The translations under genes were made by a program, and so were the position numbers. The notes beneath the pieces were generated by a model. It had not been told where the DNA came from and did not search any database. It worked only from the letters and a program-made list of their open reading frames with translations. Shown in pieces: positions 1-13,259 of a DNA stretch of 64,000 nt (positions are counted from its first letter, which is position 1; each line of letters starts with the position of its first letter). This stretch comes from Sipunculus nudus. Taxonomy: Eukaryota > Annelida > Sipuncula > Golfingiida > Sipunculidae. The stretch lies in assembly GCA_026874595.1 (NCBI GenBank), contig CM049320.1:39060714-39124713 (forward strand), given 5' to 3'.

Positions 1-710
1 AGATAATGAACGATTTCCCCATCTGAACAATCATATAAAATTATCAGGAATGAGATATTCATCCGATTGAGTAATCTGAGGCAAAAAAAATCAAGCAGAA
101 AAAGTGCAATTATCTTTGGGATACACTATGGCTCTACTACAATACTCTAGTTTCATCCTTTTTTGAAAAAAAAATGAGACGCACAAGTTTTGCTGAGTCA
201 TCTGACAGTCTTTATCATATACATGCAATTTAATTTATTATGAAGGTCATGACTGCATTTTTAATAAATTGAAAACTTTATTCAAGGACAACATGATAAT
301 TGAAATCCAGGGGTGGTCCTATGATAAACATGTTTAGTCAAACTGAATTTACTTATTTACTGACTTAAAAACTGACAAACTGAATTAAAATGCCACATGT
401 GGATCATGGGGAAACTGTTCAATTTCACACTTTTATTAATAAAGAACATATCTAAGGAGAAATATTTAGATGTGGGCAAGGATCTATTATAACTGGTTTG
501 TTCACTTTGTAATTACAGTAAATAAGGATGTGCAATATACTCAATTCTGCATGACTCCAGTTTTCTTTTTAATAAATCTCATTTCATATTTTTTTCTTTG
601 AAAATTTCACTTGGGACAGGTAGCATATTTACCATAATCAGCATCAATTCATAAATACTTCAGACTATGACATGTTGCAGTATTGCTCAGCTAATTAACG
701 GTGTTATTAC
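1..710. other. AT-rich stretch, nothing recognised
   Basis: No coding frame, RNA gene or clear repeat is visible. The sequence is AT-rich with short A and T runs. Confidence 0.6.
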
Positions 711-1193
711 CAGGGTTTGAAATTAATGTTTGACAGTACTTGCCCAGTCAGACAAGGAGCACCTAGATAGTACTTGTCCTACATGAATTTTTACATGCCA
801 TAATTCAGGGGTCAAGACAACAATACAAAGTATGTTCCACAAACACAGCAAACACAGAGGATGTGAGTGTTGCATTTTTTTTGTTAGACAACAAACATGT
901 CACACAATAAACTTTTTTTATAATATTTCTATAATAATAATATTTTAATAATATAGTTGTAACGATAAACAGAGGATATTAAAGATAATCAGTTATTATC
1001 AATTTCTCCAAGAAAGAAAATGGATAACTGAAGATCAGATTAGTTCAGCTATAAAAGCCTTTGGGAAAAGGTCAATGTTGAACCAACTTGCCCAGTCGAG
1101 CAGGCCGGCACCAATTTTTGCTTGCCCTAGCTACCACCATTTTCTAGAACTAACTTGACCTAGGGAAGCAGTTGCAGTTAATGTCGAGCCCTG
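711..1193 (-). mobile_element. Non-autonomous foldback DNA element, 'acttgccc' family
   Basis: The left end reads cagggtttgaaattaatg and the right end reads gttaatgtcgagccctg, an imperfect terminal inverted repeat. Inside, 'acttgcccagtc' motifs lie near both ends, with the family signature 'ggcctttgggaaaaggt' near 1060. The element is about 480 bp with no transposase. Orientation is set by comparison with the cleaner copy at 51584-51856. No convincing target duplication is seen, so this copy is probably old. The TIR start CAGGG resembles hAT-type elements, but the superfamily is uncertain. Confidence 0.65.
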
Positions 1194-1356
1194 ATTAATA
1201 ATGTTATTGTTCTTAAACCAAGGAAAATGGGTTCTCTCAGTGCTGAAAATCAACGTGACATGAGTAAGATTAAAACTAGCCAATCACATTAATTATTTAT
1301 AGAATCCATGCAATTTCTGTCTTTCTCTGCTTACCTATTACAGAACAGTAGTTATG

Positions 1357-2845
1357 ATCCAGTATTCTTGTTGTCTAAGTTAGAGACATGCGAACTACTG
1401 TGAAGACATAGGCAAAAACAAGACTTGCTGCCTAGGTTAGAGACATACAAACTCCAGTCTTCTTGATGCCTAAGTAAGATACATGCAAACCGTTGTGAGG
1501 ACATAAGATTCAGTCTTCTTTTTGCCTAAATTACAGACATGCAAACTGTTGAGGACATAGGATCCAGTCTTTTTGTTGTCTAAGTTAGAGAGATACAAAC
1601 TGCTGTGAGGACACAAGATCCAGTCTTCTTGTTGCCTAAATTACAGACATGCAAACTGCTGTAATGACATAGGCAACAAGAAGACTTGTTGCCTAAGTTA
1701 GAGACATACAAACTACAGTCTTCTTGTTGCCTAAGTTAGAGACATGCAAACTGCTGTGAGGACACAGGATCCAGTCTTCTTGTTACCTAAATTACAGTCA
1801 AGCAAACTTGTTAAGACATGGGATCTGGTCTTCTTAATACCTAAGTAAGAGATATACAAACCGCTGTGAGGACATAGGATTCAGTCTTCTTGTTACCTAA
1901 ATTACAGACCTGCAAACTGTTGTAAGGACATGGGATCCAGTCTTCTTGCTACCTTAGTAAGAGACATATAAACTGCTGTGAGGATATAGGATCCAGTCTT
2001 CTTGTTGCCTAAATTACAGACATGCATACATCTGTGAGGGCATAGGATCTGATCTTCTTCCTATTTCAATTACAAACTTTCAAACTGCTGTGAGGATATA
2101 GGATCCAGTCTTCTTGTTGCCTAAATTACAGACATGCATACATCTGTGAGGGCATAGGATCTGATCTTCTTCCTATTTCAATTACAAACTTTCAAACTGC
2201 TGTGAGGATATAGGATCCAGTCTTCTTGTTGCCTAAATTACAGACATACATACATCTGTGAGGGCATAGGATCTGATCTTCTTCCTATTTCAATTACAAA
2301 CTTTCAAACTGCTGTGAGGATATAGGATCCAGTCTTCTTGTTGCCTAAATTACAGACATGCATATATCTGTGAGGGCATAGGATCTGATCTTCTTCCTAT
2401 TTCAATTACAAACTTTCAAACTGCTGTGAGGATATAGGATCCAGTCTTCTTGTTGCCTAAATTACAGACATGCATACATCTGTGAGGACATAGGATCTGA
2501 TCTTCTTCCTATCTCCGTTACAAACTTACAAACATCTGTTAGGACATAGGATCTGGTCTTCTTGTTCCCTCAGTTAGAGACAAGCAAACTGCTGATCTTC
2601 CTCCTATCTTAGTTACAAACTTACAAACATCTGTTAGGACATAGGATCTGGTCTTCTTGTCCCCTCAATGTTAGATTCATGCAAACTGATGTGAGGACAT
2701 AGGATCTAGCCTTCTCACTCCCTCAGTTATAGATGTACTAACTTCTATCAGGACTTGGATCAAATCTTCTCATTCTATCAGAAATTAAACTGTTGCAAGG
2801 ATATAGGATTCTTAGTCAACCAGCTGCTTCCTCAGTTACTATCAC
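1357..2845. repeat. Minisatellite array, 56-bp monomer with 112-bp higher-order unit
   Basis: The monomer carries 'ggatccagtcttcttgttgc' followed by 'ctaaattacagacatgcaaa' and 'ctgctgtgagga'. Diverged 56-bp monomers run from about 1357. Between 1981 and about 2540 two monomer types alternate as a 112-bp dimer; the phase mark 'aggatata' falls at 1981, 2093, 2205, 2317 and 2429, exactly 112 apart. Dimers are nearly identical, with a single change visible in some, whereas outer monomers are diverged. This fits recent amplification in the array core. There is no long ORF. Confidence 0.93.
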
Positions 2846-2864
2846 TTAGATAAGCTTCAAGTAG

Positions 2865-2965
2865 AGTGAAACCTGTGTGATAAGAACATCTGTGGGACTG
2901 GCAAAATGTGGTCTTATAAAATAGGTGGTCTGATAAGATAGGTGGTCTTTTAGACTGGTTCCACT
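2865..2965. mobile_element. Short MITE, about 100 bp
   Basis: The left end is agtgaaacc and the right end is ggttccact, a 9-bp inverted repeat with one mismatch. The interior repeats 'aggtggtct' three times. A related sequence with 'gggtggtctta' and the same ttccactgt end lies at 45150-45306. There is no coding capacity. Confidence 0.5.
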
Positions 2966-4467
2966 GTGTCAAGTCTGGTTATACCTTTATCCATATTAGT
3001 AGACACTCTTATTATAGAACCTTCTGGATTTCAAGGTCTTTATATGCACAGGGCAGATATCATAGTGCCATACATGAATGAGGCTCTGTTGAAACTTCTG
3101 ATTTTGAGGCACTGGCCAGGATTTAACTAGGGCCCTTAGTTCCAATAGGTTAATTCCACAGCCACCAAATCTATTCAGATAACTACAATGCCATACATAA
3201 TATACATAAAATAATATGGTTAAACAAATATAAACCTAAAATGTAAAGAAAGCAGGACTTTTTGTATTTAACCTATTTAGCATGCCATGTTCAACATGCT
3301 ATAATTATTAGTGCAAAAGTGGTTGTAAAATCTTGTTGGACAACTGAAGAAATAAAATGACCAATTATTAATCAATTATTTAATGTATCTTCCATATACA
3401 TGGAAATTGGTTGTATAGAATTATACCCTTATAAAGTATTGACCTTATTAAATTCAGTTGAACTTGTACACCATGCCAAAAGGTAAAGGTAACAGCCAGG
3501 TCACTGATACTTGTTGGCTGCACAAGGTTCAGTTTTAATACTCTTCACTTATTTTTGTATACTGTACGTCTTTCTTATATATATGACAGGTTTTTAATAT
3601 TTTTTATTCTGGATAATATGACATCTTGGCATGTGCATACATCATTGTTTGTGATCAATTTTGTGAAAGTGCAACCAAGTTTAACCTATAATGAAAGAAA
3701 ACAACCATTCATTGATATAATAGATTAATTGGCACACCACTTATAATTACCCTCGCACACTAAGGAAACTGGGACTTCTCTTGCTGTCAACACACAACAA
3801 CACTAAAAGGCACAACACTCAAAACACTTACAATGTATTAACGGATAAGCCAAATGCACTTAGAGTCCAATATAAATGATATTTTTATGACTAGCCCTTG
3901 CGTAAACGAAATGATCTGATTAACAGGCAATTGGAGAAAATAAAGACCTCATGAATCCTGGGGGAAAAAATTAATAAAAAGAATATACATATTGCATGGA
4001 TGCTTTTTAATTAAACCCATGAGGCTACAACTCAACATCCTCTAGTCATAAAAATCAATTTACACACGCCTCTTTGACATACTAACAAGAATTTCCTCTA
4101 TGAATATGACATCATATACACAAACACCTGCAAGAAACAGATCAATTATGCACCAACTACAAACATAAATACGCAAGGAACAGTTCTCTATTAAATCTTG
4201 CATCCATTACAAAATTATTTCATAATGGCTGCAAGAGATTAGGGCAGTTCTGAAGATAATTCCATTTGCTTGGTTTCTTACAAAATAATGATATATTGTA
4301 GAGAAAACCTAGCAATTGCATTTCACTTGTATAAATCATGCTTGTATTTCTTTCAAGTTCAAAGTCCTCCATCAAAAATCCTTCATCATATATACATGTA
4401 TTGAAATCTTCTGTGAATTGAGTATTTACAATATAGAACAGCTCATTTTACAAGTCCACAGTAAACA
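2966..4467. other. No feature recognised
   Basis: AT-rich sequence with no ORF above background and no repeat I could pair with another part of the window. Confidence 0.5.
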
Positions 4468-4562
4468 CAAGGGACCCGAGGGTCACTGTGCTCAGCTGAA
4501 GTTGAACTTGAAGTTAAAAATCTTAAATAATATAGGGTTGGTCTGGATCTCAAATTCTCAGG
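4468..4562 (+). repeat. Dispersed repeat head, 'caagggaccc' family
   Basis: Begins caagggacccgagggtcac and continues with 'gctcagctgaagttga' and a further ~60 bp similar to the copy at 18204-18272. The same head starts larger elements at 25543 and 61823, so this is probably a 5'-end remnant of such an element. Confidence 0.7.
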
Positions 4563-5989
4563 AAGAATAACCATTATGAATTTCTCAAAGGAAACTTTTT
4601 AAAGGACAGATCCATGGCCTATTGTTGGCACTTGCTTTCGATTGAGTATGAAGGTAACTACTGTGGTCAGATTTTTATTTGCCAGAGTTTCGTGAAAATA
4701 AAACCTTCATATATAAGGTGCCCAACCACACATGTGAACGTTCATTTGAATTGTAGGCTCAATGGCATCTATATATACTATCAAGAGCGGTCATAATACT
4801 TTGAAATATTCACCCTTCCAGCAGGAAAGGCATTACTACAGATCAACCTTTCCGCAGAAAAATTTTCCTTTCAACTAAAGCTGCATCCTACCAAAATATC
4901 AAACTTTCAGTCACACATCACTCAGTGTAAACCTGATTCTGCTATCTAACATGCCATCCTATACACACTTGCATGCAAAAAAACTGATTGTTTTCAATAG
5001 TAACACAGTTTTATCAGAAACACGAATGCACAAGAAAATATACGAGATGAGGGCCTAAATGCCAAAAAGTATAGGAAACTATTGACCATTTTTATAGGAA
5101 AATATAGGAAACATAGGGAGTCCATGGAAGACCAACTATAAAATATTTTGTTTTTGCAATGTTTGTTAGTTATCAGCAACTAATGTGGAAAACATCTAGG
5201 TGTTCACCTTTCCAACAGATTGGCACAAAATGGAAAATGCCTTTCTGTGCACGTGTTTACCTGTCTGAGACCGACAGAAAGGCATTATTTCCACCCATGA
5301 TCTATGCAATTAGTGTCGTAAGGCAAATTTTAATTGATATTATTAATATTCACAGATCTTTTATGTTATCCGCAGGTCAAAGGTTGATTTTATGAGTAAT
5401 ATGAAATCATTTTTATTATCTACCTGTAATGAATAAACTTTCCACTTGTTTCATATTTCCTGGGCTTTTCTCAAATTGCAAAGCTTTTTGCGAACTTAAT
5501 TTGTACAATTAATCAATACACTGTGTAGCTGACTGTATACAATGAGATTTAACAACAAACCCTCGCTAAAACACTGAAAAAGTGGAATTGCAAAATTTTA
5601 GAACCTCGCAAAATGAAGCAATTCACATTGTATTATAAGAATTATATAATTCCATGTCTTCTGGATATCCGGTTTTATATGCTTGGGTTAGTAATAAGTA
5701 GGGAGTCATTAATCATAACTGAGTGTACAGCCCCTTCTACAAACAAAATCTAGACCACTCCAGATTCTCCAAACTCACTATATCTGGGCTGAAGGAGCTA
5801 CATTTTAGTTAAGAGTGGTTTTATTATTATTCCCCATTACTACTACCACATGCATGCAGTTTAGATTGGATTTCAAAATGCAAGGCCAGATTTGGACTGA
5901 ACTTGACACCTATGGTCCAATGTAATAGTTTAGAGTGATTCAAATGGTCACTTGGACTGGCACGGTATAAAACAAGATGAAATGTGACA
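4563..5989. other. No gene seen; minor low-complexity patch
   Basis: Includes a patch at about 5040-5118 with repeated 'ataggaaa' words, like that at 36320-36690. Short ORFs here have no recognisable domains. Confidence 0.45.
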
Positions 5990-6094
5990 TGAGCTTGATT
6001 TTTAGTATAAATGGGGCTTATGCTGCACGGGCAGGGTTCAAACCAGGGACTTTCTGCTTCAAAGTCCACACCTTATAAATCACCTTAGCCCCAT
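5990..6094 (-). mobile_element. tRNA-derived SINE head, decayed
   Basis: On the minus strand, from 6094 leftwards, the sequence reads ggggctaaggtgatttataa and then 'ggtttgaaccctg', an excellent RNA polymerase III B box at about 6032-6044. The spacing matches a tRNA head. Cloverleaf pairing is poor, so it is not a functional tRNA. The body may extend left to about 5830, but that boundary is not clear. Confidence 0.55.
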
Positions 6095-6423
6095 GCTATT
6101 ATAATACTACTGGGCAGTTATGCATATCCAAAGCTATCAGACCTTGTATTGCTAGTGGTGTTCCTTAGTTGATTATATCAATGACTTGTTGTTTACTTTC
6201 AGGCTTTCATAATCAATGATATTCATTGAATGTTTATATAATGAACCAAAAATCATAAATATGCATCATATTACCTAGAAAAAATTCCAATCCTGAACTT
6301 TAAGCAGCTGAAAAGTGTTACCAACCTGGCCATAACCGAGATCTTTTGGTGCGACCTCGCAACTTTGTTGAGTTGCTAGAGTCTGTTTTAAAATCGAACG
6401 CCTGTCTACTGATAATATACAAA

Positions 6424-6454
6424 CAAGGGACCCATGGGTCACGGCGCTCAGCTG
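6424..6454 (+). repeat. 'caagggaccc' head fragment
   Basis: Reads caagggacccatgggtcac followed by 'ggcgctcagctg', close to the family consensus, then breaks off into AT-rich sequence. Confidence 0.7.
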
Positions 6455-7910
6455 TTATATATTATCACAAAATATGATTTGGAAGAGGAGGTAGGCAAAG
6501 GCTGGTTTTGTGAGGTTATATAAGCTCTATTACAAGTTGATTGTGTTTAATTCAAGTTATGTAAGATTTTGTTAATATCCTTGGAGACAGGGAAGAGGAT
6601 GGATGTCATTAATATTATTTACAGTTGGAAAAGGTGTGCTATTATCACATAGGTTACGACTTGGCCATAAAACTTTACCTACATTGCAGCAGAATTATTT
6701 GAAAAGTTAAACTGTTTATTTAAAAATAATAACAAATATTGTGTCAAATATAATTTAAATTAAAAATAATAACAGTATCATGTTTTTTTTTCATCAAAAA
6801 TTTTTTAATAATAATATTGAATTAAATGTTTATTAAAATGATATTATGGAATATATTCATGAATGCATTTATATTCAAATACTTTCATTTTTAACTGTAT
6901 TCCTACACTTATACATGAAATTATGGATTACATATTCATATTTTCATTCAAATACATTTGCAAAGTACTGCACCATGTCTGGTATTTGTTTAGTTTCAGC
7001 CGAACAAAGTTCTTGAGAATCCAGAATAAACAAATATCACAAATTTAAATAATGATCATAAGTACCTGGTTTTATGAATTTTATTTATATTCAAAAATAA
7101 AACTATAATATTCATTTGGACTACCTTCACATCAGTCTACACTAGACATAGCAAGAGTCTTATGACAATAAATAACATTACAGAAATCTTAATGAGAACT
7201 TGTCTAAGATCTGATTTTTTATCATATTCAAATTTTTTTATTTAAAAAAATGTATCAGAAAAAAATTTGAAGTATCTCAGCTATGAAACCATTATATGTG
7301 TAAAAAATAACCCAAGAATAAGAATACCCTATAAATTATACAAGGAGAAAACTAGAGATGGGCAAGTTTAATTTTATTAACTGAAATATAGGAACCAGTA
7401 ATATAAATTTTGATTATTTACATAGTCTTGTTACAGATGTTACAGCCATGTGTCTGAATGTCATTAGTGAAACATATTGACATCTTTAATAAGTACTTGT
7501 CCACGTAAAATTTAAAAATTTTGACATATTTTTACTTTTTTTAAATTTGGAATAAATATAAATTAACAAGCTGAAACACTTGGAAAAGACCTGGGAATTT
7601 AGATTTATATTATCAACTGCATCTTTGTTAATCATTAATTTCCTTCATATAATCCCTAATAGTATAGAACAATATAATTTATTTTTTATTTCATTATTAA
7701 AATTAAAAAGAAAAATACCATAGGTGACTCAATGGTGTTACTTGGAATATTTTCATCCATCCATACAACATCCATAAATCATCAGTAACTGCAAAGTAAT
7801 TCCCTGTTAGTGTTACTCATCAACTGTCAAATTCCTTTTCTATTGATTATTTTTAAAGTTGTAATTATAGACCTATAAATATTTATTTATTCATTGTTTA
7901 TCACTATGCT
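6455..7910. other. Very AT-rich stretch, no gene seen
   Basis: Long runs of A/T and simple AT words, especially 6700-7700. Nothing paired with another repeat. Confidence 0.5.
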
Positions 7911-8056
7911 TTTGATCTAAACAACTAATAGATGAGCTGGGTTGGACACCTGGATCAGCTGTGGCCAGCAAAAAGCTGCCCAGCTGCAAGTATGTGCCCT
8001 GCATCAAGCGTGCATAATTGGCCTGAAAGGTCAACTTTAGGACATACAGGTGACTG
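7911..8056. other. Left flank of GC-rich segment
   Basis: Composition shifts abruptly towards about 45-50% GC. No domain is recognised in any frame. Confidence 0.35.
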
Positions 8057-8484
8057 AATAGGGGCTGGGTCAAAGCCAAGGCCAAAAGAGGTATATGCTC
8101 ATCAAGCAGCTACAGGTTGCTGCGGTCAAGACCTCAGCCCTGTGCACTCCTTAAGCATGTTCTCTGAGCCAACAGTCGCAGTGCCACGCCAAGCCAAGCA
8201 GGGAGCCATAGAGGGCGCCACTTGTTCATCCCGAGCCGTTGTCCTTTTGGAAAGCTACAGCATCCACAGCCACAAAGCCCAAAGTAACCTACATTCCCTT
8301 CACTGATCCCAGCAGCGGAGACCCAGCCAGGTCGCTCGAGAGCCAAACTCGATCTTTTGAACGACATTACTTCGAGATTCATAGCCCTTGTACTTGTGGT
8401 TTCGGCCATTTGGACCGTATTAACCGGGTTTCCGGTTATGCAAGTTTAGCAAGTTTTTTCGTCATCGGCAAATAGGGGCTGGGT
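8057..8484. other. GC-rich 400-bp segment flanked by 14-bp direct repeats
   Basis: The 14-mer aataggggctgggt occurs at 8057-8070 and again at 8471-8484. The segment between is near half G+C and CpG-containing, unlike its surroundings. Open frames of about 80-90 codons run on both strands and match nothing I recognise. The direct repeats look like a target duplication around an inserted segment, such as a retrotransposed fragment, but no poly(A) tract is present. A local duplication or chance are the alternatives. Confidence 0.45.
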
Positions 8485-8519
8485 ATAGAGCCTGGGTCTG
8501 ACATGGTCTCATAAAAACT

Positions 8520-9930
8520 TTAATAAAAGCTACAGTTTTTGGCCAATTTCTTTCAACTTTCAAAACTAACAAGCTGAAATCCTTTTTTTTTCTGCATGAT
8601 ATGTAAATTATATCAACAGTGCTTACAGGAAACAAACATTCCATGATCAAAATTAGGCAAAATTTAAGGTACTGATTTTATATTTATGCTAATAACTTAT
8701 AAAATTTGAAAAATTCAGAACTAATTTTGGGTATACCATTGAATCTTGATTAAATAATGTTATATCTCTGACAAAAAAAAATTTTTAGCTTCAGCAATTT
8801 TCATTTTAAGGGAGTAAATATATTTCTTGTTTACAAAGTGCATTATGTTCGGGCCCATAACTTAAAACAATTTTGCAATACTCTCATCATTTCTGGCATG
8901 TGCATAGAGTATTATAAACAGAAGAACATGTATATTTTATATGATCAAAGTCAAATAAGTGGTTTTGATATTAGGCAGTCTTGAAGTGTAACAATGGATT
9001 TTTAATTGAAAATTAAAGTTTTTTCTTAACATCTCGAAGGAATGAAATTCTAGTGTACAAACTTTTGGTATGGTAGGGGGGTTTGGGGGACATCTAACTG
9101 TATGCCAAATTTTGGGAGCTGAGAGCTGGCCTGGGAAGCTTGGGAGCTGAGCCTAGCAAACTGCATAACACTTGCCTGATCTAAACAATACTTTACATGG
9201 TGCTTGAAAACTGGAATAAAATCAACAGTTTTAGATTAACTGGTTTCAAATTTCAGATGTTTAGAAAAGAAATGCTTAAGGTAACATGCTATGAAAATTA
9301 AATCCACAGCAATTACAGGAAAAAAATGTGCCACGGTCAAATATGGGCAAAATTTAAGGTACTGATTTTATAATTATGCTAATAACTTATAAAATTAAAA
9401 AAATGCAGAACTAATTTTGGGTATACATTTGAATCTTGACTAAATAGTTATATACCTGAAAGAAAGTCTCTAGCTTCAGCAATTCTCAAGTTAAGGGAGT
9501 AAATATATTTTCTGAATTTTTACAAAGTACATTATGTTTGGGCCCATTACTTCAAGAATTTAAAAAATATTGAACTAATTTCTGGTATGTACATAGGAAA
9601 TATATAGAGGAATTAATATATTAAAAATGGTCAATTTCAGGTCATTGGTTTTGATATTAGGCAGTCTTGAAGTGTATCAATGGGTTTTTAATGGAAAACA
9701 GAGGTTTTTCCTCAATAATTCGAAGGAACAAAGTCCTAGTGACCCAATTTTCGGTAAGGTAGGAGATTTTGGGGACATCTAAAGGTATGCCGAATTTCAG
9801 ATTCTTAGGTCCAACGGTTTCAAAACATGCCAGTTTAATGGACGGACGGACGGACAGACGGACGGACAGCCAACGGACAAAGGACCACGACTATAGCTCA
9901 GATGACTTATAGTCAGCTGAGCTAACTAGA
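8520..9930 (+). mobile_element. Two-unit non-autonomous element with (GGAC)n and 3' hairpin
   Basis: Two diverged copies of a ~690-bp unit begin near 8627 and 9313, with shared words such as 'taaggtactgattttat', 'gcagtcttgaagtgta' and 'tgtttgggcccat'. The 3' end carries a GGAC-rich tract at 9841-9877. A hairpin follows, with arms 9894-9906 (tagctcagatgac) and 9912-9924 (gtcagctgagcta), 12 of 13 paired, and then CTAA at 9922-9925. The same hairpin ends the element at 16222-16253. This resembles the 3' end of Helitron-like non-autonomous elements. The left boundary is uncertain. Confidence 0.65.
9841..9877. repeat. (GGAC)n microsatellite
   Basis: Degenerate GGAC tetranucleotide repeat just upstream of the terminal hairpin. 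Confidence 0.9.
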
Positions 9931-12510
9931 GATCCATATGAGTACCAATCATGTGAATACTGACTTGCACATGCAGCAGATATCATGGAAATATAGAAGT
10001 TACACAAAATATCAATTAATAATCTATCATCATTGTTTTTATTTATTTCAGTCATCAAACCTGATTTTACAGTTCATACCACTATATATTACCTTACCAA
10101 AAAAAACAAACATTATTCTCTAATAATTGTACATAGTGAATAGCTAGAGTATTTAGCCTATAGAACATGTCAATAATAAAGTCCTTTGTACTACGCAATA
10201 AATTTTAAATTCTCATGGATTTAATACTTTATAAATATCTTAGACAGCATTTGGTTGAGTAAAATATGATTGTGATCTTCCATGCAAGAATTTCAGCAAA
10301 CATATCATCTGAAATGTCATTACAGAATGAAGTTTGATTATCTCTGAAACTGGTTCATCTGATGTGTTCTGAATGGTCATGCCATGCTAAAGAACAGGAT
10401 TTAAAAATGATAAATAAACATTTTGGTTTATATTTTATAGTGGGTTTATAAAACAAAGTGACCAAATGATCACAGTGTCAAAGGTCAAAACAAATTGACT
10501 AAATGTGTTTACAGAAAACCACAGATTTCTATTTATACCATCTCATTTCTTCTCATGTTGCTGTAATGTTCTAAGATATGTTTAAGTCAGCCATAAAAGC
10601 TTATGATAAGTGAAAGCAAAGATGGACTGGGGAGCATCCAACAATAGGGGCCGCCCACATGGTGGAGGTTTGCATTCCTTAGAAAGCAGATTTCTAGTTT
10701 ATAACTTAGTTAACGGGTTCAATCTCACTTAATTCACTGTTGTGACTAAAGGAAACAAGTAGTCATTATGATAGCCTGCTAAAGTGGCCAGCTTGATGAC
10801 TACAGTCAGTTGTACTTTAATAAGACTTCTACTATCATGGTTCTGAGACAGTGGAATCAAAGACATTAAATCTTAAATGATTTTGTACTAAACATGCTGC
10901 CCAGCTGACCTAATACTGTAAAACAAAAAGACTATATCAGAGGTGATTTTCCCATGAAAACAAAATAAAGCAAAAATATAACCTTGTGCAGCTATACTCT
11001 AAAGCATTTTTCTAAATTCTCTTATAAAAATATTCCTTAAAAAACACTCCATTGACGTCAATATGAGCTTAAAGAGGCAAAAAACTATATTTCCCTATTA
11101 AGATTTGTTAGCGAATACACAATTTTTCAGATCATTGCATACATAATTTTTTTAAATATATCATCTGAAAAATATGCCCAGAAGTTCTTTCTAAGAAATA
11201 TTGAATCATTTTTTTTTTCTCAATAAATTGCATCTGTCTACATAGGGATTAGCGATTCCATCCAATGATACCCCATGAAGGTGACCCATAGTGTGTACGG
11301 TTCCTTCTTTCATAGCATAACTGTACACAGAACGTGAAAACCACAGGGAGGAACCATTGATTAATACCATAAAGATTTTAAAAGCACAGGCCTTCAAATG
11401 CCGGAAAAAATCTGTTCAAGTCTATATACACAAAAGGGTTCTCCCTGTCTTTGCCATGATAGGTCAGATGAAATTGCTTCCCCCGTAAACCAGGAGAAAT
11501 TGTCATTGTACAGGGGCTAGGGATTATAACAAAGCCCTTTATCGCTCTTTGATAAATAGAATTAGTCTCTATTAATACTCATAGAAAAAGAATTGCGCAA
11601 TTTGATGCCTGAAAACATGGTTTACAATGCTTTCATAATGTCCATGCCTCGATAGCTGAGTAATCCCACCTGCAAAAAACAACACTCTACCTGTATACCT
11701 TAAGTGGTATCTTGTAGCCCTCCACTACATATAATATCAGCAGATTTTCAAAAATCCTCCAACAAAGAAACATAAAGTCCCTATAACTGGATATAACCCA
11801 TAAAGTGTGGCACAAAATATATTTTAATATTTAACAAAATCGGTATATCATAGTTTCTAGGTTAGAATGCTTTAAAATGTTATTGTCCTTTTTTACTGAT
11901 AGAATGGCAGTAGATCTCCATAGCAATTGCACCATACCTTGGCCTGCACCACAAAGTACCACATTTATACTATATTCAAACAGTCCATATCCTTCATAAC
12001 AGGGGGCTAGCAATTAATAATTAGTTTATCATTCTCTCTAACTTCTACATTTCACACATTACACTAATTATGAAGGACCTAAAATATCAAAGATCTATAT
12101 GTCTAGATTCCTTAAGATATACAGCTGAAATTATTGAAAATTTAATAGAATTTATTGTAAATCTTTTCCTGGAATTGTGTCAGATGTATAGTTTGAATTA
12201 TAAGAGATGTTCTGTTAGAATAAACTTATGACCTATTGATAGCTGGTAATACTGGTAATCGTTACCTGGAATTATTGAAGATAAACAGTTGAAATTTTAT
12301 AAAAATCCTTAGCTGGACTATCTGTCAATCTGAAGTTTAAAGAAATTGTAGATTTACAGATTGAAATATTAATGGAAAACAAAGTTTAAGCCTTTTGGAT
12401 TTCATGTTTACTTTGTAAAACTTACAGTATTAAGAAAGGTTTAATGGGACAAGCTAAAAAATAACATTCAGCAAATTAAGTACCAAAATAATCAACTTCT
12501 ATCCATGGCT
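9931..12510. other. No gene seen
   Basis: Short ORFs only, none recognised. A perfect CRE palindrome, tgacgtca, sits at 11053-11060 inside attgacgtcaat. No repeats were paired. Confidence 0.45.
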
Positions 12511-12909
12511 CAGGCCTGCTATTAACTTTTGAAAGTAATGGCCTAGTAACATCTAGCTTTTACTTGCTTTACATTAATTTTTACTTGCCTCATGAAAAAT
12601 CTGTGATCACAACCACTAACACAAAGTGTTTTCCACCTAAAGGTGTCATGTGTTTATTATATGTTAGACAATAAATATCTTTAAATGTTTGTTTGTAAAT
12701 ATATATGTCTCTTTAATACTGATACATATGTAAGTTCATTTCTCCAAGAAGAACATCTGGTTAAAGGACACAAAGGAAATTTTCTAGGCCTTTGGGTAAA
12801 GGTTATGTTGGACCCACTTGCTCAAGTAGAAGCCCATTTTCAATTGCAATACCACCAATTTGGAACTTTTACTTGCCACAGGCAAACGGTCAATGCTGAC
12901 CTCTGCTGG
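12511..12909 (-). mobile_element. 'acttgccc' family element
   Basis: Left end caggcctgctattaactt; interior 'agcttttacttgctttaca', 'ggcctttgggtaaaggtt' and 'ggacccacttgctcaagta' match the family on the minus strand; the right end is near gtcaatgctgacctctg. The 120-codon open frame running through it is a by-product of the repeat. Confidence 0.65.
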
Positions 12910-13110
12910 CAATCAGCATTGGACCTCGGGCAAACAGCAACAGATCTGGCTCATCAAGCTCTGCCTACAACTTTACGTGAGCTGGCTTTTCAATTTACCG
13001 GTAGCAATGTAAGCAGGGGTCCAAGATACTTAATCAAAAATTATTGAGAATAGGTGAAAATACAGAGCATCTCAAAATATAATTTTGAAAAATACATATA
13101 CAATATATAT

Positions 13111-13210
13111 AGTCGAACCCCTTTACACCTGCATGATTTGGGAAGAAGAATTTTACCGGATTATATATCAAGGTCAACCAAAACAGAATACCTTTCCGAG
13201 GGGATAGCAA
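13111..13210 (+). mobile_element. MITE end fragment
   Basis: Begins agtcgaacccctttac, a form common at the ends of small animal DNA transposons, and contains 'aaggtcaacc'. The opposite terminal repeat was not found, so it is probably truncated. Confidence 0.3.
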
Positions 13211-13259
13211 TGCTTGTTGTACCTTAAATATGAAATTTAAAATTAATTATTTCAATGAA

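Noticed and set aside
1357-2845. CRISPR array
   Set aside because: Units are contiguous 56-bp tandem repeats without unique spacers, and the genome is animal-like.
12685-13047. 120-codon plus-strand open frame
   Set aside because: It lies mostly within an 'acttgccc' family element; homologous copies elsewhere do not keep the frame.
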